Shown here piece by piece: positions 36,080 to 44,438 of a DNA stretch of 64,000 nt. The DNA is from Streptomyces asoensis (GTDB lineage Bacteria > Actinomycetota > Actinomycetes > Streptomycetales > Streptomycetaceae): NCBI RefSeq assembly GCF_013085465.1, contig NZ_CP049838.1, positions 5,022,001-5,086,000 on the forward strand, in the 5' to 3' direction. The translations under genes and the position numbers were made by a program. Position 1 is the stretch's first letter; every line of letters begins with the position of its first letter. Below the pieces are notes generated by a model. That model was not told where the DNA came from. It searched no databases and saw only the letters and a list, made by a program, of their open reading frames with translations.

Positions 36080-37795
36080 GTGGCGGAACGGAGCACAGCT
36101 GCCGTCGACGTGGCAGACAACAGCGGTGACAAGCCGCTGACCGCACAAGCGGACCAGTCCACGGCCGACGGGGTGGTCAAGAACCGGGAGCAGGACACGG
36201 ACAGCGACGAGGCACAGGGGAGCGGCGGGGCGGAGCGTCCCGGAAAGGCCTCACCGCCAGAACTGCACAGCGGTCACAAGCTCGCCAGGCGCTATCGCCT
36301 CGAAGAGTGCGTCACCCGTCTGGACGGTTTCAGCAGTTGGCGTGCGGTCGACGAGAAACTCCGTCGTGCCGTGGGCGTCCACATCCTGCCCGCGGATCAC
36401 ACCCGGGCCCGTTCGGTGCTGGCAGCGGCCCGCTCCTCCGCCCTGCTCGGAGATCCCCGCTTCGTCCAAGTACTGGACGCCGTCGAGGAGAACGACCTCG
36501 TCTACGTGGTCCATGAGTGGCTGCCCGACGCCACCGAGCTGACCGCATTGCTCGCGGCCGGCCCGCTGGAGCCGCACGACGCTTACCAGATGGTGAGTCA
36601 GATCGCCTCCGCCATGGCCGCCGCCCACCGCGAAGGCCTGGCGCATCTGCGTCTGAACCCCAATGCCGTGCTGCGCACCTCCTCGGGCCAGTGGCGCATC
36701 CGCGGCCTCGCGGTGAACGCCGCGCTGCGCGGTGTCACCACCGACACCCCTCAGCGCACCGACACCGAGGCGATCGGCGCCCTGCTGTACGCGGCGCTCA
36801 CCCAGCGCTGGCCGTACGAGAACGACGCCTACGGCCTCTCGGGGCTGCCCAAGGACATCGGTCTGATCGCCCCCGACCAGGTGCGCGCCGGCGTCCACCG
36901 GGGCCTGTCGGAGCTGTCGATGCGCGCCCTCGTCAACGACGGCGCGACCGCCTCCCGGCACGAGGCTGCCTGCACGACGCCGGAGGAGCTGGTGAAGGCG
37001 ATCGGGGAGATGCCCCGCATCCGCCCGCCCGAGCCCGCGTTCACCGCGCCGCCCGAGTACCAACGCACGACGTACCAGCAGGGCACCTACGGCCGTCCCG
37101 CGCCGCACCCGGGTGTCACCCAGCAGGTGCCGACGCCGCTGCCCCCGCTCCAGAGCCGCACCGGCAAGGCGCTGAAGTGGGCGGTCTCCGCCCTCCTCAT
37201 CGCCGCCCTCGGCCTGGGCAGCTGGCAGCTGGCGGACGCTCTGATGGACCAGGGCCAGTCCGACGACCCGAACCAGACCCAGACGACGGACGAGGGCGAC
37301 AAGAACAGCACCGCACCCAAGCCGGTCACGACGCTCAAGATCCACGATGCCGCCGAGTACTACCCGGACGGCAAGGCCCAGCACCCCGACGACGCGAAGC
37401 TGACCTACGACAACGACAGCTCCACGTACTGGCGGTCGTACTCCTTCGACGACGGGCCCGTACTCGCACCGTTCAAGAAGGGCGTGGGCATCGTCTACGA
37501 CCTCGGCTCCGAACAGAGCGTCTCGGCAGCCTCGATAGGGCTTCGCTACGGCGGCAACTACACCGCCGCGAGCCTGTACGCGGCCGATTCGCTCTCGTCG
37601 TCGGCACCCCTCACGTCCATGACGAAGATCGCCGACGCCAAGACGTCCGGACAGGAACTGAAGATCTCCGCCAAGACACCGGTGAAGACGCGGTACGTTC
37701 TCGTATGGATCACCGCCGCGCCGCTCGCGTCGGGCGACCAATACAGCGAGTCCGGTTACAAGCAGGCCATCACCGACGTGAAGTTCACGGGCTGA
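36080..37795 (+). CDS. Membrane pseudokinase with extracellular discoidin-like domain
   Basis: 571 residues from GTG at 36080, after GGGGAGG. A kinase-like domain at ~70-330 lacks essential residues. The VAIK lysine region reads VGVHIL, HRD is replaced by HLRLNPNAVL, and DFG by IRGLAVN. A Pro-rich linker leads to one membrane helix (~364-388) and an outer domain (~420-570) with YWRSYSFDDGP and YDLGSEQSVSAASIGLRYGG, resembling discoidin/F5-8C folds. It corresponds to the C-terminal half of mycobacterial MviN. It probably scaffolds MurJ regulation by Ser/Thr kinases. Confidence 0.85.
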   Translation: MAERSTAAVDVADNSGDKPLTAQADQSTADGVVKNREQDTDSDEAQGSGGAERPGKASPPELHSGHKLARRYRLEECVTRLDGFSSWRAVDEKLRRAVGVHILPADHTRARSVLAAARSSALLGDPRFVQVLDAVEENDLVYVVHEWLPDATELTALLAAGPLEPHDAYQMVSQIASAMAAAHREGLAHLRLNPNAVLRTSSGQWRIRGLAVNAALRGVTTDTPQRTDTEAIGALLYAALTQRWPYENDAYGLSGLPKDIGLIAPDQVRAGVHRGLSELSMRALVNDGATASRHEAACTTPEELVKAIGEMPRIRPPEPAFTAPPEYQRTTYQQGTYGRPAPHPGVTQQVPTPLPPLQSRTGKALKWAVSALLIAALGLGSWQLADALMDQGQSDDPNQTQTTDEGDKNSTAPKPVTTLKIHDAAEYYPDGKAQHPDDAKLTYDNDSSTYWRSYSFDDGPVLAPFKKGVGIVYDLGSEQSVSAASIGLRYGGNYTAASLYAADSLSSSAPLTSMTKIADAKTSGQELKISAKTPVKTRYVLVWITAAPLASGDQYSESGYKQAITDVKFTG

Positions 37796-37823
37796 CGTCT
37801 CACCGAAGGGGGGAGGAGGTCCG

Positions 37824-38549
37824 ATGGCGGAAGGCGCCGGATATGACGGAGCGAGCGACCAGGACCTCCTCACCCGCCACGTAGAGGGCGACCCCGACGC
37901 CTTCGGTGAGCTCGTACGGCGTCACCGCGACCGACTCTGGGCGGTGGCCCTGCGCACGCTGGGAGACCGCGAGGAGGCCGCTGACGCCGTCCAGGACGCC
38001 CTCGTGTCCGCCTACCGGGCTGCCCACACCTTCCGCGGCCAGTCCGCCGTCACGACCTGGCTGCACCGCATCACGGTGAACGCCTGTCTGGACCGCGCCC
38101 GCAAAGCGGCTTCCCGCAAGACCTCACCGGTCGACGACACCGAGCGACTGGAGCAGCTGCTCGAGCCGCACGAGTCGGCGTCCGCGCCCGCCGAACGCAA
38201 CGACCTGCACCGCCAGCTCCTCGAAGCGCTCGGCACCCTCCCTCCCGACCAGCGAGCCGCCCTCGTCCTCGTGGACATGCAGGGCTACCCGGTCGCCGAG
38301 GCCGCCCGTGTGCTCGACGTGCCGACCGGAACGGTGAAGAGCCGCTGCGCCCGGGGCAGAGCCAGACTCCTGCCGCTCCTCACTCATCTGCGGCCGGACG
38401 GCACCGGCGGCGACAGAGAAAACGGCACAGGACGGAACCGGGCGCAGGGGACATCCGTCCCACCGGCAGCGGAACCTCGGGACGAGGGGCCGGGCAATGC
38501 CGGGACAGGCGATTCAGCTGCTGTGAAGGGCGGAGGTGGGCGAGCGTGA
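37824..38549 (+). CDS. sigM: ECF sigma factor SigM
   Basis: 241 residues, ATG after GGGGGAGGAGG. Region 2 is at ~18-90 (DPDAFGELVRRHRDRLWAVALR, then TTWLHRITVNACLDRAR). Region 4 is at ~130-190 (LPPDQRAALVLVDMQGYPVAEAARVLDVPTGTVKSR). A Gly/Pro-rich tail follows. The next gene, a zinc anti-sigma factor, overlaps its stop codon by 4 nt (GTGA). Position before trxBA matches sigM of Streptomyces coelicolor. It redirects RNA polymerase to stress promoters, presumably envelope stress. Confidence 0.92.
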   Translation: MAEGAGYDGASDQDLLTRHVEGDPDAFGELVRRHRDRLWAVALRTLGDREEAADAVQDALVSAYRAAHTFRGQSAVTTWLHRITVNACLDRARKAASRKTSPVDDTERLEQLLEPHESASAPAERNDLHRQLLEALGTLPPDQRAALVLVDMQGYPVAEAARVLDVPTGTVKSRCARGRARLLPLLTHLRPDGTGGDRENGTGRNRAQGTSVPPAAEPRDEGPGNAGTGDSAAVKGGGGRA

Positions 38550-39454
38550 CCTCGACGACGGACACGACCGGGCACCCGGACGTCGCGGAGATCTCCGACC
38601 TCACCGAGGGCCTGCTGGCTCCCTCCCGGAGCGCCGACGTACGTCGGCATCTGGACGCCTGCGAGCTCTGCGCGGACGTCCATACGTCGCTCGAGGAGAT
38701 CCGTGGCCTTCTGGGCACCCTCCCCGGCCCGCCGCGGATGCCGGACGACGTCACCCACCGCATCGATGCCGCACTCGCCGCCGAGGCGCTGCTGAACGCC
38801 ACGGCGCCGGAGAACGCAGGCGCCTCGTCGGCGATCGGTGTGGTCACGACCGACGCCGACGCGCTCCATGTTTCACGTGAAACAGCGACGGACCGACCGG
38901 CCGGACGCGCCCGCGCCACCACCACCGGCCCGGGCCGCAAGGACCGCAAGCGGGGCGGCCGCCGCAAGATCGCTGTCCTGGGAGCGGTCCTCACCGTCGC
39001 GGCGCTGGGACTCGGTTCCGTTCTGGTGTCGTCGCTCACGGACGGCGGGGGGCCGGGCACTTCGACTCATCAGTCGACCGGGCCGGACACCTTCTCCGCG
39101 AGCGGGCTGGAGGGGCAGGTCACCGATCTCCTCGCCAAGGCCGCGGACTCCCGTGGCTCGCACAGCCTGGGCATCCAAGGAACATCCGACGCCGCATCAC
39201 CCGGTGATGAGTCACCGAAGATCCTCCGGCAGCCCGTGGTGCCTCCGTGTGTACAGCAGGGCATCGGCCGCAGCGATGCGGCGCTCGCCATCGAAGAAGG
39301 CACGTACCAGGGGACGGACGCCCTGCTCGTCGTGCTGCCGGACGCTTCCGACAGCACGCGGATCGACGCCTACATCATGGACAAGACCTGTGTGGATCAT
39401 CCGGCGTCGAGTCCGGCGAAGGTTCTGCTGACGAACTCCTACACGCGTCGCTGA
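38546..39454 (+). CDS. Zinc-type (ZAS) anti-sigma factor, cognate to SigM
   Basis: 302 residues from GTG at 38546, overlapping sigM by 4 nt. The ZAS motif H-x3-C-x2-C is present as HLDACELC (~residues 33-43), with the upstream helix that clamps sigma region 2. A membrane helix is at ~140-163. The external domain (~170-302) contains two Cys. It should hold SigM at the membrane until a signal releases it. Residues 109-113 (VSRET) are encoded by a perfect parS site, which falls in the linker before the membrane helix. Confidence 0.85.
   Translation: MTSTTDTTGHPDVAEISDLTEGLLAPSRSADVRRHLDACELCADVHTSLEEIRGLLGTLPGPPRMPDDVTHRIDAALAAEALLNATAPENAGASSAIGVVTTDADALHVSRETATDRPAGRARATTTGPGRKDRKRGGRRKIAVLGAVLTVAALGLGSVLVSSLTDGGGPGTSTHQSTGPDTFSASGLEGQVTDLLAKAADSRGSHSLGIQGTSDAASPGDESPKILRQPVVPPCVQQGIGRSDAALAIEEGTYQGTDALLVVLPDASDSTRIDAYIMDKTCVDHPASSPAKVLLTNSYTRR
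38869..38884. other. parS: parS site (perfect) inside the anti-sigma gene
   Basis: TGTTTCACGTGAAACA, read in frame as Val-Ser-Arg-Glu-Thr at residues 109-113 of the anti-SigM protein. Confidence 0.93.
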
Positions 39455-39537
39455 CGACCGATGTCCCGTCTCGCTGCTGCGCCGTGTCCCCCCTGTCATC
39501 CCCTACGGTGTGGTCCCTCCGTGTGCCCGGACACACC

Positions 39538-39564
39538 GGGAATGCACGCCCCTTAGGATCCGTT
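39538..39564 (+). promoter_or_regulatory. SigR-type promoter of trxBA
   Basis: GGGAAT (39538-39543), an 18-bp spacer, then GTT (39562-39564). This is the SigR (disulfide-stress ECF) promoter pattern known for the Streptomyces trxBA operon. It lies 69 bp upstream of the trxB start. Confidence 0.85.
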
Positions 39565-39632
39565 GGGTGGGGTGAGAGTTCAAGTGGCTCCCACCGCTCA
39601 ACCGATGCAGTCCAGAGACGAGGAAACAATCC

Positions 39633-40601
39633 GTGAGCGACGTCCGTAACGTGATCATCATCGGCTCCGGGCCCGCCGGCTACACCGCGGCGCTGTACAC
39701 CGCGCGCGCGTCGCTGAAGCCGCTCGTGTTCGAAGGCGCCGTCACCGCGGGCGGCGCTCTGATGAACACCACCGAGGTGGAGAACTTCCCCGGCTTCCAG
39801 GACGGCATCATGGGCCCCGAGCTCATGGACAACATGCGTGCCCAGGCCGAGCGCTTCGGTGCCGAGCTGATCCCCGACGACATCGTCTCCGTCGACCTCA
39901 CGGGTGAGATCAAGACCGTCACGGACACCGCGGGCACGATCCACCGGGCCAAGGCCGTCATCGTGACCACCGGCTCCCAGCACCGCAAGCTCGGCCTGCC
40001 GAACGAGGACGCCCTCTCCGGCCGCGGTGTCTCCTGGTGCGCCACCTGTGACGGCTTCTTCTTCAAGGACCAGGACATCGCCGTGATCGGCGGCGGCGAC
40101 ACCGCGATGGAGGAAGCCACCTTCCTCTCCCGCTTCGCCAAGTCCGTGACGATCGTCCACCGCCGGGACACCCTGCGCGCCTCCAAGGCGATGCAGGAGC
40201 GCGCCTTCGCCGACCCGAAGATCAAGTTCGTCTGGGACAGCGAGGTCGCCGAGATCCAGGGTGACCCGAAGCTGGCCGGGCTGAAGCTGCGCAACCTCAA
40301 GACGGGCGAGCTCTCGGACCTCCCGGTGACCGGCCTCTTCATCGCGATCGGCCACGACCCGCGCACCGAGCTCTTCAAGGGTCAGCTCGACCTGGACGAG
40401 GAGGGCTACCTGAAGGTCGCCGCGCCCTCCACCCGGACGAACCTGACCGGTGTCTTCGCCGCCGGCGACGTGGTCGACCACACCTACCGTCAGGCGATCA
40501 CCGCGGCCGGCACCGGCTGCTCCTCCGCTCTCGACGCCGAGCGCTACCTCGCCGCCCTCGCGGACGAGGAGCAGGCCGAGCCCGAGAAGACCGCTGTCTG
40601 A
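39633..40601 (+). CDS. trxB: Thioredoxin reductase
   Basis: 322 residues from GTG at 39633, after GAGGAAA. The FAD motif [17 protein letters not shown] lies at the N terminus. The redox pair is C136/C139 in SWCATCDG. The NADPH motif [13 protein letters not shown] is in the central domain. A second FAD contact is [13 protein letters not shown] near the end. It reduces thioredoxin with NADPH in the cytoplasm. trxA follows 46 bp downstream, and a SigR-type promoter precedes it, so thiol oxidation should induce the pair. Confidence 0.97.
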   Translation: MSDVRNVIIIGSGPAGYTAALYTARASLKPLVFEGAVTAGGALMNTTEVENFPGFQDGIMGPELMDNMRAQAERFGAELIPDDIVSVDLTGEIKTVTDTAGTIHRAKAVIVTTGSQHRKLGLPNEDALSGRGVSWCATCDGFFFKDQDIAVIGGGDTAMEEATFLSRFAKSVTIVHRRDTLRASKAMQERAFADPKIKFVWDSEVAEIQGDPKLAGLKLRNLKTGELSDLPVTGLFIAIGHDPRTELFKGQLDLDEEGYLKVAAPSTRTNLTGVFAAGDVVDHTYRQAITAAGTGCSSALDAERYLAALADEEQAEPEKTAV

Positions 40602-40647
40602 CCCTCTCCCGCCCCACCGCACCGCACCGAGAATTAAGGAGCCCCCT

Positions 40648-40980
40648 GTGGCCGGCACCCTGAAGAATGTGACCGACGCCGACTTCGAAGAGGTCGTCCT
40701 CAAGAGCGACAAGCCCGTCCTGGTGGACTTCTGGGCCGCGTGGTGTGGCCCGTGCCGCCAGATCGCCCCCTCGCTCGAGGCCATCGCCGCCGAGCACGGC
40801 GACAAGATCGAGGTCGTCAAGCTCAACATCGACGAGAACCCGGGTACGGCCGCCAAGTACGGCGTCATGTCGATCCCGACGCTGAATGTGTACCAGGGTG
40901 GCGAGGTCGCCAAGACCATCGTCGGTGCCAAGCCGAAGGCCGCGCTCGTCCGCGACCTGGAGACCTTCATCTCCGAGTGA
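40648..40980 (+). CDS. trxA: Thioredoxin
   Basis: 110 residues from GTG at 40648, after AAGGAG. The active site WCGPC has C33 and C36 in LVDFWAAWCGPCRQIAPSLE. The cis-proline is in MSIPTLNVYQGG. It is a classical small cytoplasmic thioredoxin, reduced by the TrxB encoded upstream. It donates electrons to ribonucleotide reductase and other disulfide substrates. It shares the SigR-controlled operon. A parS site and a 14-bp-stem terminator follow. Confidence 0.97.
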   Translation: MAGTLKNVTDADFEEVVLKSDKPVLVDFWAAWCGPCRQIAPSLEAIAAEHGDKIEVVKLNIDENPGTAAKYGVMSIPTLNVYQGGEVAKTIVGAKPKAALVRDLETFISE

Positions 40981-41008
40981 CACGCTGAGCCGTCCCGCCG
41001 ACGGCTGA

Positions 41009-41024
41009 TGTTTCACGTGAAACA
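41009..41024. other. parS: parS site (perfect) after trxA
   Basis: TGTTTCACGTGAAACA, 28 bp past the trxA stop codon. It lies immediately before the terminator shared with the convergent acetyltransferase gene. Confidence 0.93.
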
Positions 41025-41026
41025 CG

Positions 41027-41057
41027 AATGGGCCAGCCCCTCAGGGGCTGGCCCATT
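41027..41057. terminator. Terminator between trxA and the convergent GNAT gene
   Basis: A perfect 14-bp stem (41027-41040 with 41044-41057) with a 3-nt loop. Confidence 0.85.
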
Positions 41058-41072
41058 GCGTTACCGGGCTCT

Positions 41073-41690
41073 TCAGAGCGGGCGCAGCGCCGGCTCCTTC
41101 TGAACCGCCCCCAGCAACCGGTCGAGCGCCATCTCTACGTCTTCCTTCCAGGAGAGCGTGGTCCGCAGCTCCAGCCTCATCCGAGGATGAGCGGGATGAG
41201 GACGCACCGTCTTGAAGCCCACCGCCAGCAGATGGTCGGCCGGGAGCACACAGGCCGGCTCCTTCCAGCGTGCGTCGCCGAACGCCTCGATCGCTTTGAA
41301 GCCCCGCCGCAGCAGATCCTTGGCGACCGTCTGGACCATCACGCGGCCAAGCCCCTGCCCCTGGTAGCCCGGCATGATGAACGCGGTCATCAACTGCACG
41401 GCGTCCGGCGACACAGGGCTCGTGGGGAACGCAGTCGAGCGGGGAACGTAGGCGGGCGGCGCGTAGAGCACGAACCCCACGGGAACGTCGTCCACATAGA
41501 CGACCCGGCCGCACGACCCCCAGTCCAGCAGGACAGCGGAGATCCAGGACTCCTTCTCCAGAGCGGGTGTACCCGCCCTTACCGCGGCCGCGCTGCTGAC
41601 GGGGTCCAGCTCCCAGAAGACACACGCCCGACAGCGCTTGGGAAGGTCTTGAAGGTTGTCCAGCGTGAGCGGTACGAGCCGACGCCCCAT
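41073..41690 (-). CDS. GNAT-family acetyltransferase
   Basis: 205 residues from ATG at 41690, with GAGGAA upstream on the minus strand. An N-terminal Cys-containing segment (PKRCRACVFWELDP) precedes a GNAT domain. Motif A is seen as TAFIMPGYQGQGLGRVMVQT. The conserved trait of this Streptomyces protein next to parB is the RCRACVFWELD segment, which may bind metal or DNA, but I cannot prove this. The gene is convergent with trxA and downstream of parB by ~330 bp. Its substrate is unknown. Confidence 0.8.
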   Translation of the reverse strand: MGRRLVPLTLDNLQDLPKRCRACVFWELDPVSSAAAVRAGTPALEKESWISAVLLDWGSCGRVVYVDDVPVGFVLYAPPAYVPRSTAFPTSPVSPDAVQLMTAFIMPGYQGQGLGRVMVQTVAKDLLRRGFKAIEAFGDARWKEPACVLPADHLLAVGFKTVRPHPAHPRMRLELRTTLSWKEDVEMALDRLLGAVQKEPALRPL

Positions 41691-41836
41691 GAAGGCTGTT
41701 CCTCGCTTCCTTCGCTCGCAGCATCGCGAGCGGCTGTCAGAGCGCTCCGTTCCCTGAGCAGGCTGCCGACGAAGCCGCCGACCGCGCCCAGTCCCAGCCC
41801 GGCGCTCACCAGTCCGGTCCGGCTCATCGTTCGCAT
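41579..41836 (-). CDS. Possible small hydrophobic protein overlapping the GNAT gene
   Basis: 85 codons from ATG at 41836, preceded by GGGAGGCGGGGG on the minus strand. The first 30 residues contain a Gly/Leu-rich hydrophobic stretch (GLVSAGLGLGAVGGFVGSLL) that could be one membrane helix. Its last third overlaps the 5' end of the acetyltransferase gene in another frame. The overlap makes it doubtful, though the ribosome site and helix are encouraging. No family was recognised. Confidence 0.35.
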   Translation of the reverse strand: MRTMSRTGLVSAGLGLGAVGGFVGSLLRERSALTAARDAASEGSEEQPSWGVGSYRSRWTTFKTFPSAVGRVSSGSWTPSAARPR

Positions 41837-42017
41837 GGCCCCCGCCTCCCGCTCCGAGGTACTGCCAGGTGGATGCGCCACAACCCCATCGCATCGTATC
41901 CACGATGCGATTCCATCGATACCGCCTGAAAGCAAAGAGCGAGCCGTGTTCCGGGACACACCGGACACGGCTCGCTCACAGGTCCCACGGCCGACACCCG
42001 CTCGACCAAGCCGCGGC

Positions 42018-43118
42018 TCAGTCTTCCGACTCCTCGGCGTCGCCGTCCACGAGGCCCTTCTGGAGGACGGGACCTTCGCCGGGCGCGAGCGAGTCGAGGA
42101 TGCGCTCCAGGTCCTCCATGGAGGCGAACTCGACGGTGATCTTGCCCTTCTTCTGCCCCAGGTCGACCTTCACCCGGGTTTCGAAGCGGTCCGAGAGCCG
42201 GGTCGCGAGGTCGGTCAGCGCCGGGGAGACCCGACCGCCGGCCCTCGGCCCCTTGGCACGCTGAGCCGACTGCGGACGCGAGCCCATGAGGGTCACGATC
42301 TCCTCGACGGCCCGTACCGAAAGTCCCTCAGCCACGATGCGGTGGGCCAGCCGGTCCTGCTCCTCCGAGTCATCGACCGAGAGCAGTGCCCGGGCGTGAC
42401 CGGCGGAGAGCACTCCGGCCGCGACCCTGCGCTGAACCGCCGGCGAGAGCTTCAGCAGACGCAGCGTGTTGGAGACCTGCGGGCGGGATCGACCGATGCG
42501 GTCCGCCAGCTGGTCGTGCGTGCAGTTGAAGTCCTTCAGCAACTGGTCGTAGGCGGCCGCCTCTTCCAGCGGGTTCAGCTGGGCCCGGTGGAGGTTCTCC
42601 AGAAGGGCGTCCAGGAGAAGCTTCTCGTCGTCCGTGGCCCGCACGATCGCCGGGATCGCCTCCAGGCCGGCCTCGCGGCAGGCCCGGAAACGCCGCTCAC
42701 CCATGATGAGCTCGTAGCGCGCGGGGCCCAGCTGGCGTACGACGACCGGCTGGAGCAGGCCGACCTCCTTGATGGAGGTGATGAGCTCGTGCAGCGCGTC
42801 CTCGTCGAAGACCTCACGGGGCTGACGCGGGTTCGGCGCGATGTGGTCGAGGGGAATCTCGGCGAAGTGCACACCGATGGGCGGCGCGGGCATCTCCACG
42901 GAGCCGTTCGCCGACAGCTCCTCTGTTTCACGTGAAACAGGCAGCAGCGCGGCCACCTTCGCCGCGGCCACCCCGCGGTCGGTCGTCAGAACCGGTACGG
43001 CTGCGGGGGACATGGATCCTCCGCCTCCCACCGCGGCCTGCGCCGGTGTCTTCTCCGTCGGGGCAGCAGGGATCAGTGCACCAAGACCGCGGCCCAGCCC
43101 CCTCCGTCGCTCACTCAC
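42018..43118 (-). CDS. parB: Chromosome-partitioning protein ParB
   Basis: 366 residues from GTG at 43118, overlapping the parA stop codon by 4 nt. The N-terminal [16 protein letters not shown] is the ParA-contact peptide. The CTP/arginine-patch region includes [21 protein letters not shown] and [13 protein letters not shown]. The HTH that reads parS is [23 protein letters not shown]-terminal dimer domain ends the protein. ParB loads on the 14 parS-like sites here and forms segregation complexes in aerial hyphae. Its own gene contains a parS, read as VSRET in the linker near residues 61-65. Confidence 0.97.
   Translation of the reverse strand: MSERRRGLGRGLGALIPAAPTEKTPAQAAVGGGGSMSPAAVPVLTTDRGVAAAKVAALLPVSRETEELSANGSVEMPAPPIGVHFAEIPLDHIAPNPRQPREVFDEDALHELITSIKEVGLLQPVVVRQLGPARYELIMGERRFRACREAGLEAIPAIVRATDDEKLLLDALLENLHRAQLNPLEEAAAYDQLLKDFNCTHDQLADRIGRSRPQVSNTLRLLKLSPAVQRRVAAGVLSAGHARALLSVDDSEEQDRLAHRIVAEGLSVRAVEEIVTLMGSRPQSAQRAKGPRAGGRVSPALTDLATRLSDRFETRVKVDLGQKKGKITVEFASMEDLERILDSLAPGEGPVLQKGLVDGDAEESED
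42924..42939. other. parS: parS site (perfect) inside parB
   Basis: TGTTTCACGTGAAACA, translated on the minus strand as Val-Ser-Arg-Glu-Thr within the ParB N-terminal linker ([10 protein letters not shown]). Confidence 0.93.
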
Positions 43119-44188
43119 TGAATGCCCTCCACCATGTTCGCGTTGTTCTGGGCGCCGATATGGGCGTGTGTCGCGTCGTAGCTGACCCCGACACCCCTCA
43201 GCGCCAGCTCTCGTGCTGCCTCAAGGTAGGAGAGAGCACCGCTCGATCCTGGATCGTAGGTCAGCACCGTCTGTCCATAGCTCGGCGCCTCGGAGATACG
43301 GACCGAGCGAGGAATGCTCGTCCGCAGCACCTCCTCCACGAAGTGGGTGCGCACCTCCTCCGCGACCTGCGACGCGAGGCGCGTCCGGCCGTCGTACATG
43401 GTGAGCAGAATGGTCGACACATGCAGGGCGGGATTGAGGTGTCCCCGCACCAGGTCGACGTTGCGCAGCAACTGCCCCAGACCTTCCAGCGCGTAGTACT
43501 CGCACTGGATCGGGATGAGGACCTCGGCACCGGCCACCATCGCGTTGACCGTCAGCAGGCCGAGTGACGGCGGGCAGTCGATGAGAATGTAGTCCAGCGG
43601 CTGCTCGTAAGCCTGGATCGCTCGCTGGAGGCGGCTCTCACGTGCCACCAGGGACACCAACTCGATCTCCGCGCCGGCGAGATCGATCGTGGCGGGAGCG
43701 CAGAAGAGGCCTTCTACATCGGGAACGGGCTGAACGACTTCCGCGAGCGGGCGACTGTCGACCAACACGTCATAGATGGACGGAACCTCGGCGTGGTGGT
43801 CGATTCCCAGGGCGGTGGACGCGTTGCCCTGGGGGTCGAGGTCGACCACCAGGACCCGGCCACCGTGCAGGGCCAGGGACGCAGCAAGGTTGACGGTCGT
43901 CGTCGTCTTGCCCACCCCGCCCTTCTGGTTGGCGACGACGATCACACGGGTCTGCTCAGGACGTGGCAGGCCCTCGCCGGCGCGGCCCAGAGCCTCCACC
44001 GCGAGTTGGGCAGCACGACCGATCGGGGTGTCGTCCATGGGAGGCGGTGTTTCACGTGAAACATCCTCCCCAAACGACTCGGTACGGGGACCGGGGACCG
44101 GATCGGTCATCGGTCCCGCGATGTTGGCGTCGGACCGCAAGGATTCACTCTCCTCGACTTCAGGCTCGCAATGAACAGAGCCTCCCAT
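43115..44188 (-). CDS. parA: Chromosome-partitioning ATPase ParA
   Basis: 357 residues from ATG at 44188. A longer open frame to 44398 includes a parS and is less likely. A ~95-residue N-terminal extension precedes the deviant Walker A motif [19 protein letters not shown]. Later motifs are [15 protein letters not shown] and [14 protein letters not shown]. ParA binds DNA non-specifically as an ATP dimer and interacts with ParB. Streptomyces use it to space and pull origins during sporulation. The N-terminal extension contains a perfect parS read as VSRET. Confidence 0.96.
   Translation of the reverse strand: MGGSVHCEPEVEESESLRSDANIAGPMTDPVPGPRTESFGEDVSRETPPPMDDTPIGRAAQLAVEALGRAGEGLPRPEQTRVIVVANQKGGVGKTTTTVNLAASLALHGGRVLVVDLDPQGNASTALGIDHHAEVPSIYDVLVDSRPLAEVVQPVPDVEGLFCAPATIDLAGAEIELVSLVARESRLQRAIQAYEQPLDYILIDCPPSLGLLTVNAMVAGAEVLIPIQCEYYALEGLGQLLRNVDLVRGHLNPALHVSTILLTMYDGRTRLASQVAEEVRTHFVEEVLRTSIPRSVRISEAPSYGQTVLTYDPGSSGALSYLEAARELALRGVGVSYDATHAHIGAQNNANMVEGIQ
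44048..44063. other. parS: parS site (perfect) inside parA
   Basis: TGTTTCACGTGAAACA, translated as Val-Ser-Arg-Glu-Thr in the ParA N-terminal extension (EDVSRETPP). Confidence 0.93.
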
Positions 44189-44438
44189 GCCTTCGGGGTC
44201 ATGAACCAGTGAGGCCTGTTGTTCTGTGGAGAAATCCACCTCTGTGGACAACTCCCGTCCCTCATCGAGTGAACCGAGAGGCTTACGGTCGCGCGGTTCG
44301 GCTGCGGCGCGACCGCGGCTGATGATGCCGTGGAGCAGGGAGCGACGTTTCACGTGAAACACGATGCACAGCCCCGGCGGCCGGATCCCTCGCGACACTC
44401 CGTGATGCGTAGGTTTGGCAGCTTGTGTGGAGTACGTC
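44189..44438. promoter_or_regulatory. parA upstream region with DnaA boxes and a parS
   Basis: 250 bp between rsmG and parA. On the minus strand a perfect TTGTCCACA box (44243-44251) and a consensus-compatible TTCTCCACA box (44225-44233) lie in tandem 37-63 bp before the parA start. A one-mismatch box is at 44426-44434 (TGTGGAGTA on the plus strand). A parS is at 44346-44361. The known two-promoter control of parAB should lie here, but I could not place -10 boxes. Confidence 0.6.
44346..44361. other. parS: parS site (15/16) upstream of parA
   Basis: CGTTTCACGTGAAACA differs from the consensus only at the first base. It lies 158 bp upstream of the chosen parA start, so ParB could affect parAB expression. 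Confidence 0.87.

Noticed and set aside
33134..36148. 1004-codon minus-strand frame opposite murJ
   Set aside because: The translation is low-complexity His/Gly/Asp-rich with no domain, while the plus strand encodes MurJ and the end of the DUF6049-like protein.
43115..44398. Longer ParA start at 44398
   Set aside because: It would translate through the upstream parS and DnaA boxes and lacks a good ribosome site; ATG at 44188 gives 357 residues, which fits the family.
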